The position numbers and the translations under genes are program-made. Of a stretch of 64,000 bases of DNA, positions 28,436 to 36,378 are shown piece by piece. Every line of letters begins with the position of its first letter. Position 1 is the stretch's first letter. The notes beneath the pieces were generated by a model, which saw only the letters and a list, made by a program, of their open reading frames with translations, had not been told where the DNA came from and ran no database searches. This DNA is from Ructibacterium sp965146665 (GTDB lineage: Bacteria > Bacillota > Clostridia > Monoglobales > Monoglobaceae), in assembly GCA_965146665.1 (NCBI GenBank), contig CBCTHE010000008.1:1-64000 (forward strand), written 5' to 3'.

Positions 28436-30249
28436 TGAAACGACGGCGATTATCTCTCAAAAAAACGATTCTGCTGCTCTTCTGCTGTCTGATTATCATT
28501 CCCAGCCTGGCGGTGGGCTTTTATATGTATAACTCCACCTACCGTGCGATCAAAGAGGATATGAGCCAGTCGATCTTGCAGGCAGTGCGGCAAATCGAAA
28601 ACAATCTGGCGCTGAAGATGGACGGGATGGGGAATGTCTCCAATACGATCTGTTATAACGAAACGGTTCAGTCGATCCTGCGCTATGATGAAGATGAGGA
28701 ACTTAAAAAGGGGATGGAGGACGGCAAGTACTTGGAAAATATTCTGCGGGAGAGCAGGGATAACAACGATGTGCTGGAGGCAAAGCTGTTTGTCGACCCC
28801 AGAAAGATTTATGCGAACCAAAACGTCTATACCTACAACAAGGACGACGCGCCAAATTACGAGTGGTACGGGGGAGCAGTGGAGGAAAATGGCCGGCTTT
28901 ACTGGTACGGCACGCCGTATGACCAGCAGGGCGGGGGAGGGTATAACGTCGTCACCTGCGTGCGGGTAATGAAGGATCTGCAGATGCGCTATGATGATCT
29001 GGGCTTTTTGGCTCTGGATATCAGCAGCGCCAACTTCTTTGATTCGATTGCGGGGGTGGATTCCAGCTGGGGACAGTCGGTCTTTGCGGTGGACGGTCAA
29101 AATAATATTATCTACGGCGACAACGCGGACACAGTCGCAGAGCATGGGGATTATATCAAAACACTGGAATTTGCGGAAAATGAGTCTGAGGGGGTACAAT
29201 TCGACAGGGAGAGGAATGCCTATGTCATCTATGCTGCCGTGCGTGACACGGACTGGAAAATCCTTGCCTATGTGCCGATGAGACACTTTTCAGCGCAGGG
29301 GAATATCCTATTTGATATGTTCCTCTTTAACATGATCGCCTTTCTGATGGTACTATTGTTTGTGACCGTGGTGGTCGGGGTAATTGTAAATCTGACGGTC
29401 AAAAAGGTGCGCGGGGTCATTCAGGTGATTGAGACCGAGGGCATTGAAGGGATTGAGCATATCCCGGCCCAGCAAAAAGGCGACGAGCTTCAGCAGCTGG
29501 AGAGCGAGATCAAGCTGCTGGCAAGCAAGATTAAAACTTCTATGGACGACGTCTATGAGGCGCAGGTCAACGAGCGGGACGCAAGGCTTAAGGCCTTGCA
29601 GGCGCAGATCAATCCGCACTTTTTATACAACACTCTGGATACCATCAACTGGATGGCAATCAAGCATGACGCACCAGATATCAGTTTTATGCTGGACACT
29701 CTGGCCAGATACTTCCGGCTGAGCTTGAGCAAGGGGAAGGATATTGTTTTGATCAACGACGAGATTGAGCTGACCCGGACCTATTTTGCAATTCAGGAAA
29801 AGCGGTTTATCAACACCTTTACCGTCACCTACGATGTGGCGGCGGAACTGTATCACTATCTGATTCCAAAGCTGACCATTCAGCCGTTGGTTGAAAATGC
29901 TCTGCTGCACGGCTACAGCAAAAAGCTGGATCGTCCGTTTGAAATCCAAATTCAGGGATTTCTGGACGGGGATGATATTGTCATCAGCGTTACGGACAAC
30001 GGCGTTGGGATGTGTGCGGATCAACTGACGCAAATCCAGGATTCTGCCAACGCCGACAGCGAGAAGCATCTAAAGAGCGGCTATGGCATCTACAACGCGC
30101 ATAACCGTATTAAAATCTACTGCGGGGATACGGATAGGTATGGCATCCATTTGACATCCGAACTGGACGTGGGGACTAAGGCTGTCATACGCGTCAAGGC
30201 AGTGCGCGCCCCGGAACCAGAGTCAGAAAACAGAGAAGGGGATGAGTAG
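28435..30249 (+). CDS. Sensor histidine kinase, YesM/LytS-like (locus A)
   Basis: 604 aa; ATG overlaps the regulator's stop (TGATG). Membrane segment at about 10-32, an extracellular Cache-like sensor (about 33-290), second membrane segment (about 293-322), a HAMP-like linker, then the His_kinase domain with phosphorylated H395 in NPHFLYNTLDTINWM and a HATPase_c domain (N-box LVENALLHGYSKK, G1 box DNGVGM, G2 GYGIYNAHNRIKIYCG). YesM-type kinases commonly detect extracellular oligosaccharides directly or through a binding protein. Here it forms a two-component system with the AraC-type regulator upstream and closes locus A. Confidence 0.95.
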   Translation: MKRRRLSLKKTILLLFCCLIIIPSLAVGFYMYNSTYRAIKEDMSQSILQAVRQIENNLALKMDGMGNVSNTICYNETVQSILRYDEDEELKKGMEDGKYLENILRESRDNNDVLEAKLFVDPRKIYANQNVYTYNKDDAPNYEWYGGAVEENGRLYWYGTPYDQQGGGGYNVVTCVRVMKDLQMRYDDLGFLALDISSANFFDSIAGVDSSWGQSVFAVDGQNNIIYGDNADTVAEHGDYIKTLEFAENESEGVQFDRERNAYVIYAAVRDTDWKILAYVPMRHFSAQGNILFDMFLFNMIAFLMVLLFVTVVVGVIVNLTVKKVRGVIQVIETEGIEGIEHIPAQQKGDELQQLESEIKLLASKIKTSMDDVYEAQVNERDARLKALQAQINPHFLYNTLDTINWMAIKHDAPDISFMLDTLARYFRLSLSKGKDIVLINDEIELTRTYFAIQEKRFINTFTVTYDVAAELYHYLIPKLTIQPLVENALLHGYSKKLDRPFEIQIQGFLDGDDIVISVTDNGVGMCADQLTQIQDSANADSEKHLKSGYGIYNAHNRIKIYCGDTDRYGIHLTSELDVGTKAVIRVKAVRAPEPESENREGDE

Positions 30250-30277
30250 GATTATTCGAAAACAAAACTGATAAGCT

Positions 30278-30382
30278 ATGACCCCGCTTCTTAGGCATCT
30301 AAGAATGACTGATGCGGAAGTCCAAAAAATAGACGCCATCCTGATTCAGAAACATCAGCCGCTTCTGGGCGGCCTGCGGTAA
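30278..30382 (+). other. 34-codon frame of doubtful status
   Basis: An open frame (MTPLLRHLRMTDAEVQKIDAILIQ...) lies between the kinase gene and a terminator. There is no clear ribosome binding site and I do not recognise it; it may be a truncated gene end left by the neighbouring insertion. The terminator directly after it is the only hint that something here is expressed. Confidence 0.2.
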
Positions 30383-30385
30383 CTT

Positions 30386-30421
30386 ATCCCCCTTTTGTTT
30401 ATCAAACAAGAGGGGGATTTT
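30386..30421 (+). terminator. Rho-independent terminator after locus A kinase
   Basis: ATCCCCCT (30386-30393) pairs with AGGGGGAT (30411-30418), with an inner GTTT/AAAC pairing, followed by TTTT. Confidence 0.8.
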
Positions 30422-30562
30422 GTCTTGTTGAAACGTCAAATTTGATACAATACCGTCCAAAAATCCGGGTTGAACATTGTGTGGTATACAGCGCCAACCC
30501 CCTTGATTTAGCGGCGGTTTAGAGCTAACATGTCCATACAAAAAAGCCGGAGGTGAGTCACC

Positions 30563-32154
30563 ATGAAGAGGACAGCAGAGAAACGGGAAGCGCGTGTACA
30601 GAACAGTTTTAATCGTAAACGGACAGCGGCCTATGCGCGGGTATCAGGCGGCAAGGAGACCATGCTGGAATCCCTGGCGGCGCAGGTGGACTGCTGCAGC
30701 GGTTACATCCGGAACAATCCGGCGTGGGAGTACGCCGGTATATATGCGGACGAGGCGCGGAACGGCACCAGGGACGAACGCCCGGAGTTCCAGCCGCTGC
30801 TGTCCGACTGCCGGGCAGGGAAGATAGACCTGATCATTACCAAATCTGTCAGCCGGTTTGCGAGAAACACAGTGGATACCCTTACAACGGTTCGTAGGCT
30901 GAAAGAACGGAATGTAGAAGTATACTTTGAGAAGGAGAATATCAACACGCTGGATTCCAAGGGAGAGTTGCTGATTACCATCATGAATTCGCTGGCGCAG
31001 GAGGAGAGCCGGAGTATCAGCGAAAATGTGACCTGGGGAAAACGAAAGCGGTTTGCGGACGGCCAGGTGATGTTGGCGTACAGCAGGTTTCTGGGTTATG
31101 AAAAAAAGGTCAGGACGGTATTCTGCGAATCGTAGAGAAGGTAGCTGGAGTTGTCCGGCGGATCTACAAGCTGTTTCTGGAAGGCCAGACGCCGTCGTCC
31201 ATCGCAAAGATACTCACAGCCGAGAAGATACCAACGCCGGCTGGAAAAGAAAAATGGCCGACAACCACGGTCAAAAGCATCCTGCAGAACGAGAAATACA
31301 AGGGATCTGCATTATTGCAGAAGACCTATACGGTGGAATTCCTGACGAAGAAAACCAGACGGAACAATGGCGAGATTCCGCAGTATTACATTGAACACAG
31401 CCATCCGGCGATTGTCTCGCCGGAAGTTTTCAATCTGGTACAGCAGGAATTTGAGCGGCGTTCCAAGAAGGGCGGGTACCAGAGCAGTCAAAGCTGTTTT
31501 TCTAACAAGCTGATCTGCGGAGACTGCGGCGGGGCCTATGGGAGCAAGGTGTGGCATTTTACCAGTAAGTACAAGCGTACCATCTGGCAGTGCAATGCGA
31601 AGTTCAAAAACGAGCAGCTGTGTTCGACCCCCCATTTATATGAGAGGGAGATCCAGGAAGCATTTCTGGAAGTATATAATGGTTTGCTGGAGAACAAGGA
31701 GGTACTGGTGAAGGAGCTGGCCCAGGCGGCGCTGTTGGCTGTATCGGATGCCGGGCGGCTGGATGCAAAGGCGAAAAGTATTCAAACAGAGCTTCAGGAC
31801 ATGGAAACCTTGCTGAGAACGATTATCCAGCAAAACGCCCGGAATGAGATTTCACAGGAGGAATTTGAGCAAAGATATACAGGCTATCTCACTGAGCACA
31901 GGCGTCTGATGGCAGACGTAAACAAATTAGAAGCGAAGCAGGATCGGCTGCGGAAACTGCAAACGCAAATACAGGTTTTTAAAGGAAGGATCCACCAGTC
32001 CGGCACGCTGTTGACAGACTTTGATTCAAATATCTGGAATGCGGTCATTGACCACGCGATGGTCCAATCAGACAGGGGAATTACTTTTGTATTCCGGTAC
32101 GGCGCGGAAGTAACATGGCAGAAGAAGAGGCTGGAGAGTGCGGCGCAGGGCTAA
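30563..32154 (+). pseudogene. Large serine recombinase, frameshifted at a poly-A run
   Basis: The first part (30563-31135) has the resolvase domain: AAYARVSGG with the catalytic serine in RVSGGKE, and ITKSVSRFARNTVDT. At the run of seven A's near 31100 the frame is lost; the continuation in another frame (GQDGILRIVEKVAGVVRRIYKLFLEG, the Recombinase domain, then a zinc ribbon with CGDCGG...WQCNAKFKNEQLC and a coiled coil) is open to 32154. Restoring one A, or removing two, would give a full protein of about 530 aa. Large serine recombinases integrate and excise DNA at att sites. This one is either inactive, phase-variable at the homopolymer, or an assembly error. Confidence 0.85.
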
Positions 32155-32526
32155 GAAAAGAAGCGGTCATTTTAAAAACAGCCGAAAAAGAGAAAAAGCA
32201 GACAGATACCCCGCCTGCTTCACCCGAAAACAGCGCAAACCCCTTGTTTCAATATGGTGCAAGTGTTCTTACAGAATTTAATGAAAAACACAGTAAAATC
32301 AAGGATTTGCGACTTTCAATAATCAGCAATAACCTTACACGCGAATCTAATTTTGAAATATTATCGTAATATAAGCTTTTTAGGTTTCGCTTTACATGAT
32401 CAAACCGTATATTTCAGAATGTATTTTGAATAAATTGTAAAATATACCGCAATGTGAGCTCCAGAATAGGTTAATGTTACAATTTTGTTTCCAAATCAAA
32501 TCCACATGATAACCTTAAACTGAATA

Positions 32527-32555
32527 TTGTTTTTGTATAAATGACATGTTATAAT
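32527..32555 (+). promoter_or_regulatory. Putative promoter of the toxin/immunity cassette
   Basis: TTGTTT (32527-32532), 17-base spacer, TATAAT (32550-32555), about 85 bases before the toxin start. It lies within the AT-rich cargo, whose leader (32370-32640) otherwise shows no gene. Confidence 0.5.
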
Positions 32556-32571
32556 CAATCGTGGCACGAAA

Positions 32572-32594
32572 TGTCACTCCGTTTTGATATATAA
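32572..32594 (+). repeat. Sequence resembling the element's right-end attachment site
   Basis: TGTCACTCCGTTTTGATATATAA here resembles TGTCACTCCAATTTTGATACAA at 34072-34093 at the right end of the element. It stands just ahead of the toxin gene. It may be an old recombination junction that delivered the cassette, or chance similarity in AT-rich DNA. Confidence 0.35.
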
Positions 32595-32640
32595 TGCAAA
32601 CAGAAAAGATAAGCATTTTAATATCAAAGGTGGTGACACA

Positions 32641-33161
32641 ATGAGGTATAGTGTAAATTGGATAACATGGCGTGCGATTATAAAGCCTACTACTTGTCCG
32701 GAATGCTTTACAAGAAACGGAAGAATCTATTCTTTTGATGACCTGATTAGAATAGGTGAGCCGCAATTACACCCTAACTGCGGATGTTGGCTTGAAAGAA
32801 TGGAAGCCATAAAAGCCGGTATGGCAACCGAGCTTGGAACTAACGGAGCGGATTGGTGGATAAAATATGTGAACGAATTGCCGGATTATTACATAAGCGG
32901 TATGATGCGGAGCAATTGGGATGGTCGAAATGGAAAAGAAATCTTGCTCAAGTAGCGCCAGGATATATGATATTCGGTGGAATTTATCAGAACAGAAATC
33001 ATCATCTTCCGGAAGCAAACGGTCGCATTTGGTATGAAGCGGATATTAACTATAAGGGAGGTTATCGCAACAAGCAAAGATTGTTGTTTTCAAACGCTGG
33101 ATTGATATTTGTAACATATGATCATTATGAAACATTTGCAGAAATTATAGGAGAGGAGTAA
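32641..33161 (+). pseudogene. Barnase-family ribonuclease toxin with Cys-rich N-terminal domain, frameshifted
   Basis: ATG 32641 follows AAAGGTGGTG. The N-terminal part has a zinc-type motif (TTCPECFTRNGRIYSFDD ... HPNCGCW) as in MuF-like and polymorphic-toxin delivery regions, then DWWIKYVNELPDYYIS. Around 32900 the frame shifts; the original frame stops at 32955, while the adjacent frame (YDAEQLGWSKWKRNLAQVAPG...) carries a complete barnase fold to 33161. The catalytic residues of barnase are all there: E in WYEADINY, both Arg in GGYRNKQR, and His in YDHYETF. Barnase cleaves RNA after guanine and kills cells that lack the inhibitor. A TTG at 32853 with GGAG upstream could in principle start the nuclease part alone. 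The intact immunity gene follows 5 bases later. Confidence 0.85.
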
Positions 33162-33166
33162 AGAAT

Positions 33167-33445
33167 ATGCGAGAGATAGTGTTAGATTTTACGGGATGTA
33201 AATATATTATGCGATTATATGATATTCTTCAAGAGGGGTTTGGTTTCCCGGAATGGTTTGGGAGAAATCTTGATGCATTATGGGATCTTTTAAGAGATTA
33301 TGGAGGATGTCCGCCGATTGTAGTGAAAATAAAGGGAGTTGGAACAATGCCGAAAGACTTGCGCAGTCATATGGAAGAAGTGCTGGATGTGTTTGCGGAT
33401 GTTCATGAGGAGGTTCCGCAAATGCACTTTGAAATAATTTCATAA
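33167..33445 (+). CDS. Barstar-family ribonuclease inhibitor (immunity protein)
   Basis: 92 aa, about the usual length. ATG at 33167 with GAGAGGAG 8 bases upstream; it starts 5 bases after the toxin stop. The barstar hallmark is clear: FPEWFGRNLDALWDLL, including the aspartates equivalent to D35 and D39 that plug the barnase active site. Barstar binds barnase one-to-one in the cytoplasm and blocks RNA cleavage. Being intact next to a frameshifted toxin, it may now serve as an orphan immunity protein against a related toxin from competitors or sister cells. Confidence 0.92.
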   Translation: MREIVLDFTGCKYIMRLYDILQEGFGFPEWFGRNLDALWDLLRDYGGCPPIVVKIKGVGTMPKDLRSHMEEVLDVFADVHEEVPQMHFEIIS

Positions 33446-33459
33446 CGGGAGTAAAGAAT

Positions 33460-33498
33460 ATGCAGGATATTGCATTGGATTTCACAGGGTGTAAATAG
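33460..33498 (+). pseudogene. Barstar gene stub (second copy, 12 codons)
   Basis: GGGAGTAAAGAATATG and the codons MQDIALDFTGCK repeat the ribosome binding site and start of the preceding barstar (MREIVLDFTGCK) and then hit TAG where the full gene continues. A few bases later the recombinase 3' copy begins. It is the truncated start of a second immunity gene cut at the junction. Confidence 0.75.
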
Positions 33499-33510
33499 TC
33501 GTTTGATATA

Positions 33511-33932
33511 CTGTCCGCAGTATCGGATACCGGGCGGCTGGAACTAAGCTGGAAAGCCTTCAAACAGAGCTTCAGGATACAGAAATCCTGTTGAGAACAG
33601 TAATACAGCAGAACGCCCGGAACGAGATTTCACAGGAGGAATTTGAGCAAAGATATGCCGACTATCTCACCGAGCACAAGCACCTTCTGGCAGAGCACAG
33701 CAAACTGGAAGCGAAGCAGGAGAGACTCCGGAAACTGCAATCACAAATACAAATTTTTAAAGGAAGGATCCACCAGTCCGGCACGCTGTTGACAGACTTT
33801 GACTCAAATATCTGGAATGCGGTCATTGACCACGCAGTGATCCAATCAGACAGGGGAATTACTTTTGTATTCCGGCACGGCGCAGAAGTAACATGGCAGA
33901 AAAAGAGGCTGGAGAGTGCGGCGCAGGGATAA
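33511..33932 (+). pseudogene. Second copy of the serine recombinase 3' end
   Basis: From about 33511 the sequence is nearly identical to 31731-32154, covering the coiled-coil and C-terminal part (NARNEISQEEFEQRYADYLTEHKHL ... QKKRLESAAQG). It lacks the catalytic and zinc domains. The first bases after the junction are out of frame, and the in-frame piece begins at about 33591. The likeness continues past the stop to about 34020. It marks a second element end or a duplication flanking the toxin cassette. Confidence 0.85.
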
Positions 33933-34010
33933 GAAAAGAAGCGGTCATTTTAAAAACAGCCGAAAAAGAGAAAAAGCAGACAGATACCCCGCCTGCTTCA
34001 CCCGAAAACA

Positions 34011-34042
34011 ACACAAACCCCTTGATTTCAAGGGGTTTGTGT
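34011..34042 (+). repeat. Perfect 14-bp hairpin at the element's right end
   Basis: ACACAAACCCCTTG (34011-34024) and its exact complement (34029-34042) enclose the loop ATTT. No T-run follows. The same left arm occurs after the first recombinase copy (about 32234-32245), where the homology between the copies ends close to the loop, so the junction lies at or next to this structure. Confidence 0.6.
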
Positions 34043-34093
34043 TGTATCAAAATTGATGCTTCAATATGCGTTGTCACTCCAATTTTGATACAA
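34042..34093. repeat. 13-bp inverted repeat containing the attachment-like core
   Basis: TTGTATCAAAATT (34042-34054) is the exact complement of AATTTTGATACAA (34081-34093), 26 bases apart. The right arm is the presumed attachment core shared with 30438-30455. From 34127 to 34335 I see no gene. Confidence 0.5.
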
Positions 34094-34335
34094 TTCCGCA
34101 GTTTAGATGAACTTTATGGCGTATAGGCTACTGTTTCGCAGATACGATACCTTTACGCAAATTTAATGGATGCGCTAAAATGTATGGAGAAAGTCTCCAT
34201 GTATGCTTTCATAAGACTGAGTCCGATTCTTTAATCTTAACCCCCAGTGTTTTACGAAGGATGGGGATTTCTGCCGGGATTTTTTAAGATAAAACGCCCG
34301 TTACTGACAAGAGTAGCAAGCCATTATACGCTCGG

Positions 34336-35166
34336 TTAACATGTATCTTGCGTGGCATAGTTCTTAGGAGTAATCCCTATCATTTTTTTGAAAAGTTGTA
34401 TAAAATATGAAACATTTTCAAACCCACACTCTATACATGTTTCATTTACGCTGTAGCCATTTTTTAAAAGTGAGCAAGCGTAGGAAATTCGGAGTGTATT
34501 AACGTAGGTTAAATAGGTAGTACCTGTTGCAGCCTTAAACTTAGTGCAAAAATAATATTTATTATAACCAAATTTATCTGCAATCTCATCGATTGAAATA
34601 TGACGTTTGTAATTTTCTTCTGTCCAACTAATAATACAATGTAAGTCTTTGACGTCGACGGGAGATAAACTATAGTCGTTGCTATTTTTTGATTCCTTTA
34701 TTATCGCATCTAAAAAGTATAATATTGACAAAAGCTTATCGGTAATCGATGCAGATGAGTCAGATAGCTTTCGAGAGAGATTTATCACTGCGTCTGACTG
34801 GTCAATAGAACAAGAAAGAGATGAAAAGGTGATTCCACATTTACTGATAATGGAATAAATATCCATATATTTTCTGAGATTTTCGAGTTCCAATTTTACA
34901 ATATACACTTTTCCGTCATTTTGTTCGTAATTCATTGAATGTATGACTCGAGGTGCGATAAAAAATGCTTGGTTGCCGCATAAAGTGTACTTTTGCGCAC
35001 CGATGGTTATTGTACCTTTTAAATCGCAACACAAAAGAACCTCGATCGTTTCGGCATAATGAGGCGGGACAACTTCGTTGGTAGGGAAGAACATTGTATT
35101 GACATCCCACGGCTTTTCATTTTTAAATTCTTTATGCTCTTTAAAAGCGGTAACAATTTTCTTCAT
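34336..35166 (-). CDS. AraC-family transcriptional regulator
   Basis: 276 aa. The N-terminal half (about 20-100) is a cupin-type sensor region (YAETIEVLLCCDLKGTITIGAQKYTLCGNQAFFIAPRVIH), typical of sugar- or metabolite-responsive AraC proteins. The C-terminal 100 residues hold two helix-turn-helix motifs (ISIDEIADKFGYNKYYFCTKFKAATG and VNETCIECGFENVSYFIQLFKKMIG). It is transcribed away from the oxidoreductase/glycyl-radical operon with 117 bases between the two starts, so it most likely controls that operon. Base composition is AT-rich compared with the operon it faces. Confidence 0.92.
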   Translation of the reverse strand: MKKIVTAFKEHKEFKNEKPWDVNTMFFPTNEVVPPHYAETIEVLLCCDLKGTITIGAQKYTLCGNQAFFIAPRVIHSMNYEQNDGKVYIVKLELENLRKYMDIYSIISKCGITFSSLSCSIDQSDAVINLSRKLSDSSASITDKLLSILYFLDAIIKESKNSNDYSLSPVDVKDLHCIISWTEENYKRHISIDEIADKFGYNKYYFCTKFKAATGTTYLTYVNTLRISYACSLLKNGYSVNETCIECGFENVSYFIQLFKKMIGITPKNYATQDTC

Positions 35167-35223
35167 ATAATGAATATATCACCAAAATATAAATATTGCA
35201 ACACTTTTTCTCAATATTGTTCA

Positions 35224-35252
35224 TTGTGCTATTGATAAAAAGATAGTACAAT
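35224..35252 (+). promoter_or_regulatory. Putative promoter of the glycyl-radical operon
   Basis: TTGTGC (35224-35229), 17-base spacer, TACAAT (35247-35252) in the divergent intergenic region. Another TATAAT at 35262 lacks a good -35. Both are weak calls and an AraC activator would fit a poor -35 box. Confidence 0.4.
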
Positions 35253-35283
35253 AAGAAAAACTATAATTATGAGGTGTAATAAT

Positions 35284-36378
35284 ATGATAAGAGCGGTAAT
35301 AATCGGTTTTGCGCACATGCATGTGAACGAAGTAGCGTTATATATCACAGAGCAGCCGGATTTTGAACTGGTCGGCGCGGCGGAGGTAGAATCAGGCGCG
35401 GAGAAAATTCCCGGCCTGAGATATACGCCCCTGTGGAATCTGGAAACTGTCCGAAACAACTATTGCCCCAATCTCTATGACGATTACCGGGAGATGCTGG
35501 ACGCGGTAAAGCCGGATATCGCCTTTATCCTCTGCGAGAACGGCCAGAAGCCGGAGGTTGTAACAGAATGCGCCAGGCGAGGCGTAGCTGTTTCAATTGA
35601 GAAGCCGGTTGCGGCCAGTCTTGACGAGGCGAAGAAAATACAAGCCAGCGTGGAGAAATACGGTATTGAGGCGGTCGTAAATTGGCCCGTCATGTGGCGG
35701 CCCTATCTGCATAAGCTGCACAGCGCGGTATCGAGCGAAGTGTTGGGGAAGCCCATCAAGATGAGATATATCAACGGTCACACCGGCCCGTTGGGGAAGG
35801 GGGCCAAACATAGGGGAGTCAGCGAAAAAGCGGAGGAAATGACCGACGTCCAGCGTGCTAAAACTTGGTGGCACGACTTAGAGCGCGGCGGCGGAGTATT
35901 TTTAGATATCGCCTGCTATGGATGTTTCTTTAGCAAATGGCTGATGGGAGACGGAGAAAAAAATGTGATCGCCTACGGTGCGGAATTAAACACCCCATAT
36001 GGCAATACGGAGGATAACTTCGCGGCAGTCATCGAATATCCGGGCAGAATGTCCGTGATAGAGGGTACATGGACAACGCCGCGGACGGTGATCCCCTCCG
36101 GCCCGATGGTGGTATGTACAGAAGGCGTGCTTGTCTGTACGGGCGGAGCCGAAGACGCCCCGGACGTGAAGGGCTTTGACCTGTATGGGAATGAAGTGGA
36201 GCTTCCGGAGGTTCCCTTTGAAGAGCGGTATCAAAACATGCCGTGGCAGTGGGCGCATCATTGCAGGAGCAAAGAGCCGGTTCATCCAATGCTCACGCTG
36301 GATCAGAATATAGAGGTCATGGCGGTTCTTGACGCGGTGATCCGCGCCTCGCACAGTGGAAAGACAGAGCCCATATGA
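35284..36378 (+). CDS. Gfo/Idh/MocA-family NAD(P)-dependent oxidoreductase
   Basis: 364 aa from ATG 35284 (GAGGTG 8 bases upstream). N-terminal Rossmann fold (IRAVIIGFAHMHV), in which the usual GxGxxG is altered to GFAHMH. The family EKP motif (SIEKPVAASLDEAKK) and the C-terminal alpha/beta substrate domain with GGGVFLDIACYG (the usual DxxxH-type position reads DIACYG) are present. Such enzymes oxidise or reduce sugar hydroxyls, inositols and related ring compounds. The loss of the canonical glycine motif and of the usual His suggests an unusual substrate or chemistry. First gene of a tight operon; its stop overlaps the activase start (ATGA). Confidence 0.88.
   Translation: MIRAVIIGFAHMHVNEVALYITEQPDFELVGAAEVESGAEKIPGLRYTPLWNLETVRNNYCPNLYDDYREMLDAVKPDIAFILCENGQKPEVVTECARRGVAVSIEKPVAASLDEAKKIQASVEKYGIEAVVNWPVMWRPYLHKLHSAVSSEVLGKPIKMRYINGHTGPLGKGAKHRGVSEKAEEMTDVQRAKTWWHDLERGGGVFLDIACYGCFFSKWLMGDGEKNVIAYGAELNTPYGNTEDNFAAVIEYPGRMSVIEGTWTTPRTVIPSGPMVVCTEGVLVCTGGAEDAPDVKGFDLYGNEVELPEVPFEERYQNMPWQWAHHCRSKEPVHPMLTLDQNIEVMAVLDAVIRASHSGKTEPI

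Larger units (their letters stand above)
30438..34098 (+). mobile_element. Serine-recombinase element carrying a barnase/barstar cassette
   Basis: Bounded by near-identical 18-base sequences: AAATTTGATACAATACCG at 30438-30455 and AATTTTGATACAATTCCG at 34081-34098 (two mismatches), candidate attachment-site cores. Between them are a broken large serine recombinase, an AT-rich toxin/immunity cassette and a second copy of the recombinase 3' end. The neighbouring host genes on both sides are unrelated and GC-richer or differently oriented, in keeping with an insertion. The boundaries are inferred from the repeats; no empty site is available for comparison. Confidence 0.6.

Noticed and set aside
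32115..32369. 84-codon frame overlapping the recombinase 3' end, with a similar one at 33893-34126
   Set aside because: Both frames are shifted reads of the duplicated recombinase tail and diverge where the copies end; no domain and no good start signal. Their similarity is explained by the DNA duplication.
34200..34300. Promoter or small RNA between the recombinase element and the AraC gene
   Set aside because: The stretch has weak dyads and AT-rich patches but no paired -35/-10 boxes with proper spacing and no terminator with a T-run.
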